From JAGXOF01 sp046545575 (GTDB taxonomy: Bacteria > Chloroflexota > Dehalococcoidia > SZUA-161 > SpSt-899): a stretch of 30,713 nucleotides of DNA. The notes beneath the pieces are model-generated. The model made no database searches, was not told the DNA's origin, and saw only the letters and a list, made by a program, of their open reading frames with translations. A program made the translations under genes and the position numbers. This document shows, one piece after another, positions 22,146 through 29,807 of this stretch; position 1 is the first letter of the stretch; each line of letters opens with the position of its first letter. The stretch is from assembly GCA_046545575.1 (NCBI GenBank), contig JBKGZM010000021.1, positions 1 through 30,713 of the forward strand. The letters run 5' to 3'.

Positions 22146-23131
22146 AATTCATCTGTTTCGACCTTGAGGGACCCCTCTCGCCCCAGGATAACGCCTACGA
22201 GCTCATGAAATCCATTCCCAATGGCGGCCACATCTTCGAGGTTATAAGCCGCTATGACGACCTCATTACCTTTGAGAGAAGGGAAAACTATGAGCCGGGC
22301 GACACCCTCGCACTCATAGCGCCGTTCCTGATCTCCCACGGTTTGCCCGAGGAGGATATTATAACTCTGGCAGGCAAAGCCGGACTGGTCCAGGGAGCCC
22401 CTGACCTTATCTCAGCGCTCCGGGTCAGTCGATGGCAGGTATACTGCATAAGCACAAGTTACGAGCAATATGCCCGACGTATCTCCCAGAGGGTAGGCAT
22501 AAGCCCACATAACATCGCATGCACACGGTTCCCCCTCGACAGTTACAGATGGTCGCTGGAAGAAGAGAATATAGCTCTGGTAAAACGAGCACAACAGGAC
22601 CTTTCCTTCATGACCCCCGAGGCGGACGATAAGCTCATCAAGGAAAGACTCGATCGCTTCTTCTACGAAGAGATCCCTCCCACCAGCCTGGGCAGATTCA
22701 TGAAGGAGATAACCCCAGTTGGCGGGCAGAGGAAAGTAGACGCCCTCAACACCTTTGCCGTTCAATCTAAATGTTCCCTCGAGGATACAGTGGTTATCGG
22801 CGACAGCATCACCGACTTCAAGATGCTCAAAGCCGTCAACGAAGCGGGGGGATTGGCAGTTGCCTTTAACGCGAATGAGTACGCCCTGCCCTACGCGACG
22901 ATTGGTCTGGCATCCACACATATCAGCGACCTGGCCCCGATTCTGAATACATGGGAGAAGGGCAACAAACGGGCAGTGGAGGCCCTTGTAATGGAAAATG
23001 AGAAAGGTGGAGGAGAAGGTGATAGAGCTTATTTCCACTGGTTCCGCGGACGGGAAGATTTCAGCGAACCTCTGAAGATACACAAACGGATCCGAAACCT
23101 GGTCCGCGAGGAAGCTGGCAAACTGGGATAA
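22142..23131 (+). CDS. HAD-superfamily phosphatase-like protein
   Basis: 329 residues. Motif I is FDLEGPLSPQ (D7, with Glu at +2 as in the ThrH/phosphoserine phosphatase-like branch), motif II is CISTSY (103-107), Lys198 in GGQRKVDAL and motif IV is VVIGDSITDFKML (218-230). The 100-residue middle part is probably a helical cap. The charged C-terminus (280-329) is not needed for the HAD fold. It resembles archaeal proteins annotated as energy-converting hydrogenase A subunit R, an association I recall only from family-level similarity. The substrate is likely a small phosphomonoester, perhaps the product of the kinase next door. It lies three bases before the PfkB gene. Confidence 0.78.
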   Translation: MKFICFDLEGPLSPQDNAYELMKSIPNGGHIFEVISRYDDLITFERRENYEPGDTLALIAPFLISHGLPEEDIITLAGKAGLVQGAPDLISALRVSRWQVYCISTSYEQYARRISQRVGISPHNIACTRFPLDSYRWSLEEENIALVKRAQQDLSFMTPEADDKLIKERLDRFFYEEIPPTSLGRFMKEITPVGGQRKVDALNTFAVQSKCSLEDTVVIGDSITDFKMLKAVNEAGGLAVAFNANEYALPYATIGLASTHISDLAPILNTWEKGNKRAVEALVMENEKGGGEGDRAYFHWFRGREDFSEPLKIHKRIRNLVREEAGKLG

Positions 23132-23134
23132 TAA

Positions 23135-24151
23135 ATGAAGAAAGACGTCATCGGCATAGGGGCCATGAATCTGGACCGCCTGTACAGGGTGGACCGCGTC
23201 CTCGAGGAAGGAGAGACCGGTCGCCAGGATGAGACGGATCGGGAAACACCTACCCCAGCCGGGTCTGCAAGAGAGGAGCAGACATCCGCCGGCGGCTCGG
23301 CAGCAAACACCATCTACGGCCTGGCCAAACTGGGAATTGGCACGGGCTTTGTCGGGGCCGTGGGCAATGATCCGGACGGACAAAAGCTCGTTGAGAGCCT
23401 CCAGACAGTAGGGGTAGACACCAGCAACATTTCCGTCAAAGATAAAGTCCACACAGGCTCGGCCATATGCCTGGTAGACAACGAGGGCAGGAGAGCTATC
23501 TACGTTTCCCCGGGCGCTAACACCCTGTTGACCAAGCAGGACTTCTCCACGGATTATCTGAGTCAGGCGAATATCATCCACCTCTCTTCCCTTGCCGGAG
23601 AAGAACCGTTTCGTCTCGCACAGGACATTGTCGCTTCTCTGCCACTCTCGGTAACTCTGAGCTTTGCACCGGGAGCTCTTTACACCGCCAAAGGCATTAA
23701 CAGCCTCAAGTGGATTTTAAAACGTACTAATCTGCTCTTCACAAACCGCGAGGAAATGGAGGGACTTACCGGCCTGGAGTTCTCCACCGGCGCTCAGAAA
23801 TGCCTCGACGAGGGATGCCGCACAGTCGTGGTCACGCTGGGGGCGGGAATAGAGACAGGTGATAAAACCCCTGCAACCTGCTATATACGCAATGAGGAAC
23901 AAGAACTCTTCATCAATCCGCCTTCGGCAGACAAACAAGAACTCCCCATCGTCGACACCACCGGAGCAGGAGACGCCTTTATCGCAGGATTTCTCTTTGG
24001 AATGCTAAGAGGGAAAGAGCTTGAGGAATGTGGCCTTCTGGGCAATTTAGTGGCACGATTCTGCATCACAATGATGGGAGCCCGGGAAGGGCTTCCTTCG
24101 CTTGACGAACTCACAGAGAAGTACAGTCAACTCTACAATCGAGATTTGTAG
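23135..24151 (+). CDS. PfkB-family carbohydrate/nucleoside kinase
   Basis: 338 residues. The ribokinase-like fold is marked by DVIGIGAMNLDRLYRV at the N-terminus, SAGGSAANTIYGLAKLG (51-67), GNDPDGQKL and the C-terminal VDTTGAGDAFIAGFL signature with catalytic base D280. An insert between residues 28 and 50, rich in Glu, Thr and Pro, stands where the lid strand usually is. PfkB enzymes phosphorylate sugars, nucleosides or related alcohols; the substrate is not readable from the sequence. Third gene of the formyltransferase-HAD-PfkB operon; its stop codon lies within a bidirectional hairpin. Confidence 0.85.
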   Translation: MKKDVIGIGAMNLDRLYRVDRVLEEGETGRQDETDRETPTPAGSAREEQTSAGGSAANTIYGLAKLGIGTGFVGAVGNDPDGQKLVESLQTVGVDTSNISVKDKVHTGSAICLVDNEGRRAIYVSPGANTLLTKQDFSTDYLSQANIIHLSSLAGEEPFRLAQDIVASLPLSVTLSFAPGALYTAKGINSLKWILKRTNLLFTNREEMEGLTGLEFSTGAQKCLDEGCRTVVVTLGAGIETGDKTPATCYIRNEEQELFINPPSADKQELPIVDTTGAGDAFIAGFLFGMLRGKELEECGLLGNLVARFCITMMGAREGLPSLDELTEKYSQLYNRDL

Positions 24152-24175
24152 GTGGGCCGACGTCGGACCACCTAC
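24148..24175. terminator. Bidirectional hairpin between convergent genes
   Basis: A 28-base palindrome with a single mismatch: GTAGGTGG pairs with CCACCTAC around a CCGACGTCGG core. It includes the PfkB stop codon and lies 37 bases beyond the end of the oppositely oriented phosphatase gene. Neither side has a long T-run. Confidence 0.55.
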
Positions 24176-24211
24176 CCCACTTAAGATTTCTCCCTTCGAC
24201 CGAAATGACAG

Positions 24212-24835
24212 TTAACCGTGGTTCAAGTGGCACACATCATTGAGGAGGGTAAGGGTGGGACGGTAGGGGTAATTATCAACAATACTCACCGAGCAGCTAC
24301 TCAAGCGGATCCTCCACCAGCGGCTGAGATCCATCCCCAGGAGTTGACAGATAAGCACCTGAAGCGCTCCACCATGAGCAACTAGAAGGGTAGTCCCCTC
24401 TGACACATGCCCATCAAGGCTCTCGGTAAACTGCTTTGTTCGTGTAGCAAGATGGACTACTCCCTCGCCGTTAGGAAAAACCACTTCGAGCGGCCGGTCA
24501 ATCCAGTCCTGCATATTGAAAACATCATGGTAATCCCTCTGTATCTCGTCAAACGTCAACCCCTCAAAATCTCCGAAGCTCAGCTCCCGCAGCATAGGAG
24601 TATAGTTGATACTGTCAGACATTCCATGCCTGGACGCGATGATCTGTGCCGTCGTGGCAGCACGTTTGAGGTCGCTCGCATATATCGTGTCTATCTTCTC
24701 GCCGCTTAAGCGATCACTTACTCTCTCAGCCTCCCGGAGCCCTACCTCACTTAACTCTATATCGCTCTGTCCTTGAAAACGGAATGTCCTGTTCCACTCC
24801 GTCTCACCATGCCGCACAAGTACCAGTCTGCCCAC
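24212..24835 (-). CDS. Histidine phosphatase family protein (phosphoglycerate mutase-like)
   Basis: 207 residues from GTG 24835, five bases after GAGGG; the ATG overlapping it is out of frame. The catalytic LVRHGETEWN (phosphohistidine H9) is at the N-terminus, with YASDLKRAATTAQII, RELSFGDFEGL and the second His in LLVAHGGALQVLI. The closest well-known relatives are alpha-ribazole phosphatase (CobC) and cofactor-dependent mutase-like phosphatases; without cobalamin genes nearby the substrate stays open. It lies 21 bases after cysteine synthase and is probably co-transcribed with it. Confidence 0.9.
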   Translation of the reverse strand: MGRLVLVRHGETEWNRTFRFQGQSDIELSEVGLREAERVSDRLSGEKIDTIYASDLKRAATTAQIIASRHGMSDSINYTPMLRELSFGDFEGLTFDEIQRDYHDVFNMQDWIDRPLEVVFPNGEGVVHLATRTKQFTESLDGHVSEGTTLLVAHGGALQVLICQLLGMDLSRWWRIRLSSCSVSIVDNYPYRPTLTLLNDVCHLNHG

Positions 24836-24856
24836 ATTATCCCTCTAATTTCACGC

Positions 24857-25777
24857 TCAATAATTAAACAGATTCATACTCAAGTACCGCTCGCCACGAT
24901 CGGGCAGAACGGTAACCACCCGCTCGAACATCCTCGACACCTTCAGGGCACCGAACATATTCGCCCCGGAACTTATCCCTACCAAAAGACCATACTTTCG
25001 AGAAAGGGTCCTCGCCATGTTTATCGCTTCCTCACTCTGGACTGTGATGACCTGATCAACCTGCTCCATGTCCACGATCTTGGGGATGAAGCCATCGCCG
25101 ATCCCCTGTATCTTATGTTCACTGATTCTCACATCGCTCCCGCCGAACATCACAGCCGCCTCTTCCGGCTCAACAGCAATGACCCTCACATTGGGATTAA
25201 GCTCTCTCATAACATTCGATATCCCGACAAGCGTGCCCCCTGTCCCCACACCCATCACCACTGCATCCACTGCCCCGATCTCCTCCGCGATCTCCCGACC
25301 CGTCTTCTCCTGGGCCTTTACGTTCTGGAGGTTGCTGAACTGCTGTGGCATAAAAGTGTTAGGCTGCTTGGCTATCTCCTCGGCCTTCTCTATAGCCTCA
25401 GCAAGGCTCCCGCTCGGAGAGGTCATCACAAGCTCGGCACCAAATGCGTGCATCATCTGCTTTCTCTCGGTGCTCATATTCTCAGGGAGGACGATTATCG
25501 TTCTATAGCCCTTGGCTGCACCCACCATAGCCAGGGATATGCCTGTATTTCCGCTGCTCGCCTCAACAATGGTGTAGCCCTTCTTTAGCTTGCCCTCCCA
25601 CTCCGCCGCCTCGATCATCTCCAAAGCAGCTCGATCTTTTATGCTTCCACTGGGATTAACGCTCTCAAGCTTAGCATAGACATTATCGACCTTTACGAGA
25701 GGCGTATTGCCTATGGCCTCCAGCACGCTGAAGTCTCTTTGTTCAGTGCCCGCTTTGGCGGGATCAGCTGCACTCAT
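24857..25777 (-). CDS. cysK: Cysteine synthase (O-acetylserine sulfhydrylase family)
   Basis: 306 residues from ATG 25777, which has GGAGG seven bases upstream; this is the usual family length. PLP-binding Lys47 is in NPSGSIKDRA, followed by SSGNTGISLA, the PLP phosphate loop GTGGTL and GISSGAN. It makes cysteine from O-acetylserine (or a related activated serine) and sulfide in the cytoplasm. The open frame continues 48 codons upstream, but that part encodes a dispersed repeat (PSTSLRTG) and begins before the predicted transcription start, so it is not protein. The long leader of about 140 bases is noted separately. Confidence 0.93.
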   Translation of the reverse strand: MSAADPAKAGTEQRDFSVLEAIGNTPLVKVDNVYAKLESVNPSGSIKDRAALEMIEAAEWEGKLKKGYTIVEASSGNTGISLAMVGAAKGYRTIIVLPENMSTERKQMMHAFGAELVMTSPSGSLAEAIEKAEEIAKQPNTFMPQQFSNLQNVKAQEKTGREIAEEIGAVDAVVMGVGTGGTLVGISNVMRELNPNVRVIAVEPEEAAVMFGGSDVRISEHKIQGIGDGFIPKIVDMEQVDQVITVQSEEAINMARTLSRKYGLLVGISSGANMFGALKVSRMFERVVTVLPDRGERYLSMNLFNY

Positions 25778-25830
25778 ATCAATGCCTCCGAACCAAGCTC
25801 CGCCGTAATAGTTTAGTTCTCCGCTACTCT

Positions 25831-25885
25831 CCCCCTTAAGACCTGTCCTGAGCGAAGTCGAAGGATCAGGGGGATAAAAGGGGTT
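25831..25885. repeat. Dispersed repeat in the cysK leader
   Basis: The sequence around GTCCTGAGCGAAGTCGAAGG (25844-25863) is a common short repeat of environmental genomes. Read in reverse it gives the tell-tale peptide DPSTSLRTG in falsely extended genes. It is flanked by CCCCCTT and AAAAGGGG arms and sits within the cysK 5' leader. Confidence 0.7.
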
Positions 25886-25923
25886 ATGTTTAACTTCCTG
25901 AGATAGCTTGACTCTCCGCACCT

Positions 25924-25952
25924 ATTATAGCTGGCGATCAGGTATAAATCAA
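25924..25952 (-). promoter_or_regulatory. Promoter of cysK
   Basis: On the minus strand TTGATT (25947-25952), a 17-base spacer and TATAAT (25924-25929). Transcription would start near 25917, about 140 bases before the cysK start. I see no recognisable SAM or T-box riboswitch core in the leader. Confidence 0.75.
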
Positions 25953-26020
25953 AAATACGTTTTCAGGATAATTTCCTTAGCCTTAATCAAATCATCAATC
26001 AGCCAACGCCGACCTCCGTG

Positions 26021-26695
26021 CTACTCAGACTTCTCCGTACCACTTCCTTTCTCTCCAGTATCAGCAACATCTTTGAGATCTGGCAAAGGCTGCGACATAG
26101 CCCAATCGCGGATATTCTCCATCTCTTGAGTCACCCTGCTCAACACCTCAATCACTTCCTTGTATGCCTCCACTACCGCGAAGCGTTGATTTAGGTGCTG
26201 CTGGAAAAGGCTATTCAACGCGCTGAGCTCCTTCACCCGCTTCTCCAACTCATCGTTCTTTTGCTGCAGTTCCTCGTGTTTTTGTTCCAGCTCACGATAC
26301 AGGCGATTCTCCTCCTCTTCCGACTCATGCTTGTAAAGCGCCATCTCTATACTGCTGTGAAGTTCCCTATCTTCAAACGGCTTCACAATGTATCCGTAGG
26401 GCTCGCTTATTTTCGCCCGTTGCATGGTGTTCTCATCGGTATACGCAGTAAGGTATACAACGGGGATATTATGTTGCGATCGTATTTGCTCTGCGGCCTG
26501 GATGCCGTCCATCTCCCCCTTCAACAGGATATCCATGACAACCAGGTCCGGATGATGCTCGCCCGCCTTCTCGACAGCCTCTTCCCCCGAATCCACCACA
26601 GCCACCACTGTATACCCCAGTTCCCGCAGAGTACCCTGTATCTCGCTGGCAATGACTGATTCGTCTTCTACGACCAGGATTCGTCTTTCTGCCAT
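26021..26695 (-). CDS. Response regulator with coiled-coil output region
   Basis: 224 residues; ATG six bases after AAGGAG. Receiver domain 1-118, with VVEDE (8-12), phosphoacceptor Asp55 in VMDILLKGEMDG, Thr83 and Lys105 in IVKPFEDREL. The style resembles receivers that partner HisKA_2 kinases. Residues 122-158 form a charged coiled coil, leading to ALNSLFQQHLNQRF (159-172), a shared motif with the small protein at 8212-8580, then AVVEAYKEVIEVLSRV and an acidic tail. There is no DNA-binding domain. It follows the receiver-PAS-HisKA_2 kinase gene in the same direction, so that kinase is the likely phosphodonor. Confidence 0.88.
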   Translation of the reverse strand: MAERRILVVEDESVIASEIQGTLRELGYTVVAVVDSGEEAVEKAGEHHPDLVVMDILLKGEMDGIQAAEQIRSQHNIPVVYLTAYTDENTMQRAKISEPYGYIVKPFEDRELHSSIEMALYKHESEEEENRLYRELEQKHEELQQKNDELEKRVKELSALNSLFQQHLNQRFAVVEAYKEVIEVLSRVTQEMENIRDWAMSQPLPDLKDVADTGEKGSGTEKSE

Positions 26696-26718
26696 TCTAC
26701 GCTCCTTAACTTACTACG

Positions 26719-26766
26719 CCTCTCCCCAGCGAAGTCTGGGGAGAGGTTGCCCGCCATAGGCGGGCA
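26719..26766. repeat. Two adjacent palindromes between kinase and regulator genes
   Basis: CCTCTCCCCAG (26719-26729) pairs with CTGGGGAGAGG (26736-26746) around CGAAGT, and TGCCCGCC-ATA-GGCGGGCA occupies 26748-26766. Both types recur as dispersed repeats in environmental genomes. They may tune read-through from the kinase to the regulator gene. Confidence 0.6.
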
Positions 26767-26813
26767 GTCAAATTTAAAATTCTACATTCCGTATCGATAA
26801 CATTTTGTCGATG

Positions 26814-26834
26814 ATTAGGCGCTAAGCGCCTAAT
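26814..26834 (-). terminator. Palindrome overlapping the kinase stop codon
   Basis: ATTAGGCGC-TAA-GCGCCTAAT, a perfect 9-bp stem that includes the stop codon (26830-26832). No T-run follows in the direction of transcription, so termination is likely weak. Confidence 0.45.
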
Positions 26835-28599
26835 ATTGAAACCGGATGCGAAACTCCGTCCCCTGACTCCTGTCAAGTTCTACCTTTCCGCCAAGCTGTT
26901 TCTCTCCGAGAAGGGTGACCAGATCCATGCCCAGCGAGTCCGTGTTCCTGATATCGATATCCCCGGACATGCCAGCTCCATTGTCTCGTACCATAAGCTC
27001 AACCTCACCTTCACCGATTTGATGAAGGCCGATCTCGATCTCCCCACTTTTTCCCTCGGGGAAGGCATATTTCAATGAGTTGGAGACAAGTTCGTTGACT
27101 ATCAGCCCACAGGGTATGGCGGTGTCAATAGGAAGATGAACATCCTCTATATCGGACTTGAGCGAGACATTGCTAATGCCGTATGACCTGATAAGGCTAT
27201 GTGACAGGCTCCTTATGAACTCCTTGAAGTTGATGGCAGCCATATTCTCAGAGCGATAGAGCTTCTCATGGATGAGGGACATCGAAAGCACGCGGTTTTC
27301 GCTTTCCTTGAGCAACTCCTTCAACGTCTCGTCCTGAATCTGTCGCCCCTGACGCCTGAGAAGACTGGAGACAATCTGAAGGTTGTTCTTGACCCTGTGG
27401 TGGATCTCCCTCAGAAGCGTTTCCTTCTCCTCAAGAGATGCCCTGATCCTATCCTGAGCTTGCTTTTGCTCCGTGATGTTAACCCCATGCCCCATCACGG
27501 CCGGTCTCCCATTATATTCGATAGCTGCTGATGTCATCTCAAGCCAGAAAGAACTCCCGTCCTTTCTCCATCCCCGCATCTGATAGTGGTCTGAACGGGC
27601 CTCCCCTTTTATCTTTCGAGACACCCTCTGCTGCACCGTCTCTCTGTCGTCAGGGTGGACAAGTTTGACATCATCCATCCCTATCACTTCATCGCGCTCA
27701 TACCCATGCATCTCAGCGAATCTTCGGTTCACGAACACAAACTTCTCATCCTGGATGATGAAAACGCCAGTGAGGGAGCTTTCTGTAAGGGTTCTGTATT
27801 TCTCCTCCGATTGCCGCAGCGCCTCTTCCGCTCTCTTGCGCTCGGTGATATCCATCCAGGTTGCAATGAAATACTTCAACTGCCCATCACGCCGCACGGG
27901 GGTAGAGTTGATCTCAACCCAGAACCGCTCCCCATTCTTCTTCTGGAAAAGCTCTTCAACCCTGTACCCACCACCACGGAACACCTCCCTGAAACGCTGG
28001 TCGACCTCGTCCTGAAATTCCTCCGGCCACCACGGTAAGGGAGGCCACCTTCCGACCACCTCCGAGGTGAAAAAACCGGTGAGTTCCTCAAACGCAGGAT
28101 TCACAAATCTCACCGACGTGTCAGGATTAACAACTATGATGGGATTCGGGGAGTTATTTAGCAGACTGGAAGCAAATTCCTCGCTTTCCCTCAGCGATCT
28201 CTCAATTCGCCTACGCTCTAAAACGAGCTGATGGGCTTTAGCGGCCCGGTGTACGCTCAAAGGCAATCGCTCCAGGTAGTCCCCGCTTTTGGGCAAATAA
28301 TCGTGCGCCCCCGCTTTCATTGCCTCCACCGCTATTTGCTCGTCGCCTTGACCCGTCACCATCACCACCGGAGGCGCTGTCTCGCTCTTGCGAATCTCCC
28401 CCAGAATTTCCAATCCATTCTTCCCAGGAAGGTTATAATCCAGGAGCACCACATCATACTCCTCACCATCGCTCAAGTGCTGTAACGCCTCTTCACCGGA
28501 CTCCAGTTCCTCTGCCTGCCACTCCGGATCGTAGCTGGTCAGGGCATTGGAGATCAGCCTACGCTGGCCAGTGTTATCCTCTACCAGTAATATCCGCAT
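26830..28599 (-). CDS. Receiver-PAS-PAS-HisKA_2 histidine kinase
   Basis: 589 residues from ATG 28599, preceded by AAAGGGA; a GTG seven codons earlier would lie over that ribosome site. Domains: receiver 1-118 (VEDN 7-9, Asp54 in LLDYNLPGKNG, Lys104); PAS 1 about 140-255 with a PAC-type WMDITERKRAEEALRQSEEKY end; PAS 2 about 266-378; HisKA_2 dimerisation helix with phosphoacceptor H400 in REIHHRVKNNLQIVSSLL; HATPase about 490-587 with VNELVSNSLKYAF and DNGAGM. It is cytoplasmic, with no membrane span. The N-terminal receiver suggests it is itself controlled by an upstream kinase, forming a phosphorelay with the regulator at 26021-26695. Confidence 0.92.
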   Translation of the reverse strand: MRILLVEDNTGQRRLISNALTSYDPEWQAEELESGEEALQHLSDGEEYDVVLLDYNLPGKNGLEILGEIRKSETAPPVVMVTGQGDEQIAVEAMKAGAHDYLPKSGDYLERLPLSVHRAAKAHQLVLERRRIERSLRESEEFASSLLNNSPNPIIVVNPDTSVRFVNPAFEELTGFFTSEVVGRWPPLPWWPEEFQDEVDQRFREVFRGGGYRVEELFQKKNGERFWVEINSTPVRRDGQLKYFIATWMDITERKRAEEALRQSEEKYRTLTESSLTGVFIIQDEKFVFVNRRFAEMHGYERDEVIGMDDVKLVHPDDRETVQQRVSRKIKGEARSDHYQMRGWRKDGSSFWLEMTSAAIEYNGRPAVMGHGVNITEQKQAQDRIRASLEEKETLLREIHHRVKNNLQIVSSLLRRQGRQIQDETLKELLKESENRVLSMSLIHEKLYRSENMAAINFKEFIRSLSHSLIRSYGISNVSLKSDIEDVHLPIDTAIPCGLIVNELVSNSLKYAFPEGKSGEIEIGLHQIGEGEVELMVRDNGAGMSGDIDIRNTDSLGMDLVTLLGEKQLGGKVELDRSQGTEFRIRFQY

Positions 28600-28731
28600 C
28601 ACTGTCCCTTTCTCTATCACGGTTGACTCAAGGGATATCCTTTACTTGTCATTGTACCCTAACTCAGTATCTATGGAAAGTTAATACTACTTCGATATAG
28701 TGAAACAGGTGGACATATAAAGATTGCCTAA

Positions 28732-28760
28732 ATGATACATCTTGCTCGTTCCCTTGTCAA
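28732..28760 (-). promoter_or_regulatory. Promoter of the HisKA_2 kinase gene
   Basis: On the minus strand a perfect TTGACA (28755-28760), a 17-base spacer and TATCAT (28732-28737). It gives a leader of about 125 bases. An inverted repeat overlaps it. Confidence 0.7.
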
Positions 28761-28779
28761 ATAAGGTTGATGAACGAGC
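28744..28779. promoter_or_regulatory. Inverted repeat across the kinase promoter, possible operator
   Basis: GCTCGTTC (28744-28751) lies in the promoter spacer and its exact complement GAACGAGC (28772-28779) lies upstream of the -35 box. The half-sites are 28 bases apart centre to centre, so a dimer on both would block the promoter. No regulator is identified. Confidence 0.4.
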
Positions 28780-28826
28780 CGCTAAGCCACTAAACCGCCA
28801 AGCCCGCTAGACCGCTAAACCACCTA
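28778..28826. repeat. Degenerate 8-base tandem repeat
   Basis: Six near-copies of a unit like RCCGCTAA (GCCGCTAA, GCCACTAA, ACCGCCAA, GCCCGCTAG, ACCGCTAA, ACCACCTA) run through the gap before the lipoprotein stop codon. No coding role is seen. Confidence 0.6.
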
Positions 28827-28833
28827 CCCTATC

Positions 28834-29343
28834 TCAGGGGACAATCTCAAAGGAATCTATTACTGCCTCGCCTTCAGGCCACTCGTCATCTGCCTGATGT
28901 ACCATAGTAATTGCGTATGTAGCGTTCCCTGACTCCTCAAAAGCCGCGACTCCACTTAACCCCTCGTCTTCGCATGTTACCTCGAATGTGATTTTCCAGT
29001 CCCATTTACCCACATCCGGCTTGCTCGAGAGTGCCGTGGGCTTCCCACATTCATACCCGTGGAGAGCGTATACAATGGCCTGGCTGCTCATAGCGACAAA
29101 TCGAGATTTCGGAAATACAGCGATTTGAATACGTTTATAGTCGCTGTCTGCAGGGCTTACATCTACTCTATCAAGTGCCGTTTCGGGTGCGAGTTCGTCA
29201 AAAGACCAACCACTGGGGTAAGAAATGCGGTATCCAAACTCTTCATTAACATACTCGACACGCTTGGCACCGGATTCAAACCAGCATGAGGTAAGCGCGC
29301 TGACGGAGATGATGATCAACGCTAAAAATATTCGTATTTTCAC
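28834..29343 (-). CDS. Putative lipoprotein, PsbP-like fold
   Basis: 169 residues from GTG 29343, chosen because it gives a clean lipoprotein signal: Lys/Arg near the start, a hydrophobic stretch IFLALIIISVSAL and a lipobox LTSC with Cys20. An ATG at 29385 would add 14 residues before the signal. The mature part has YVNEEFGYRISYPSGWSF, the hallmark of PsbP/DUF1795-type beta-sandwich proteins, and two later Cys that may form a disulphide. It is probably anchored outside the cytoplasmic membrane. No partner is obvious; it is separated from the kinase gene by its own gap and promoter, so co-function is not implied. Confidence 0.75.
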   Translation of the reverse strand: MKIRIFLALIIISVSALTSCWFESGAKRVEYVNEEFGYRISYPSGWSFDELAPETALDRVDVSPADSDYKRIQIAVFPKSRFVAMSSQAIVYALHGYECGKPTALSSKPDVGKWDWKITFEVTCEDEGLSGVAAFEESGNATYAITMVHQADDEWPEGEAVIDSFEIVP

Positions 29344-29643
29344 ACTCCTTCCTTCATCAAATGGATGGCTAAATAGGCGACGCATGCCCCCCCCCTCTAT
29401 CGCTGGACTTTGTAAAGCTATTCTAAGCCCACTGCATCGGGAGTTCAAGTAGGCAAGGCTCTCTACTTACCTGAGGGACACTCTTGCCCTGTTAGCCAGC
29501 TGGCAATAGCCGTTGTAGACAAGCTTGAGGAGGGCTCCGCAACATGCTAGAGTAATGGATGGCGAGACTGCCTTTCGGGAATCGAGCAAGTTTACCAGTA
29601 ATTATGGCCTTTGTCTCTATTTTATGATACCATTCTAAGATGC
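29344..29643. other. Non-coding gap before tRNA-Leu
   Basis: No supported gene in these 300 bases. The right part is AT-rich, including TATTTTATGATACC just before the tRNA, which may hold its promoter, but no clear -35/-10 pair stands out. A GCCAGCTGGC palindrome lies near 29497-29506. Confidence 0.4.
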
Positions 29644-29726
29644 GGGGAAGTGTCGGAATCGGCAGACGAGCATGACTTAGGATCATGCGGGGGCGACCCG
29701 TGCGGGTTCGAGTCCCGCCTTCCCCA
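29644..29726 (+). tRNA. tRNA-Leu (anticodon TAG)
   Basis: An 83-base class II tRNA. The acceptor stem GGGGAAG pairs with CTTCCCC, with discriminator A at 29726. D-arm TCG/CGA has GG in the loop; anticodon stem CATGA/TCATG with loop CTTAGGA places TAG at 29678-29680. The long variable arm CGGGGGCGACCCGT is typical of leucine tRNAs. The T stem GCGGG/CCCGC has loop TTCGAGT. CCA is not encoded. An integrase gene follows 117 bases downstream. Confidence 0.96.
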
Positions 29727-29807
29727 TTCCCCACTACTAAAGTCCCCCTTTGGAAGAGCCCTAAAAGGTCTATCTGGTCATATTGACCCCCCGTTAGCCG
29801 CCGGGTC

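Noticed and set aside
22412..23581. 389-residue open frame on the minus strand
   Set aside because: It is antisense to the HAD and PfkB genes, which have intact motifs; it shows no domain and reflects codon bias of the opposite strand.
24773..25588. 271-residue plus-strand frame
   Set aside because: It is antisense to cysK and has a low-complexity His/Leu-rich translation with no family features.
25778..25921. 48-residue N-terminal extension of cysteine synthase
   Set aside because: It encodes a known type of dispersed repeat, starts before the predicted transcription start, and the internal ATG has a GGAGG site.
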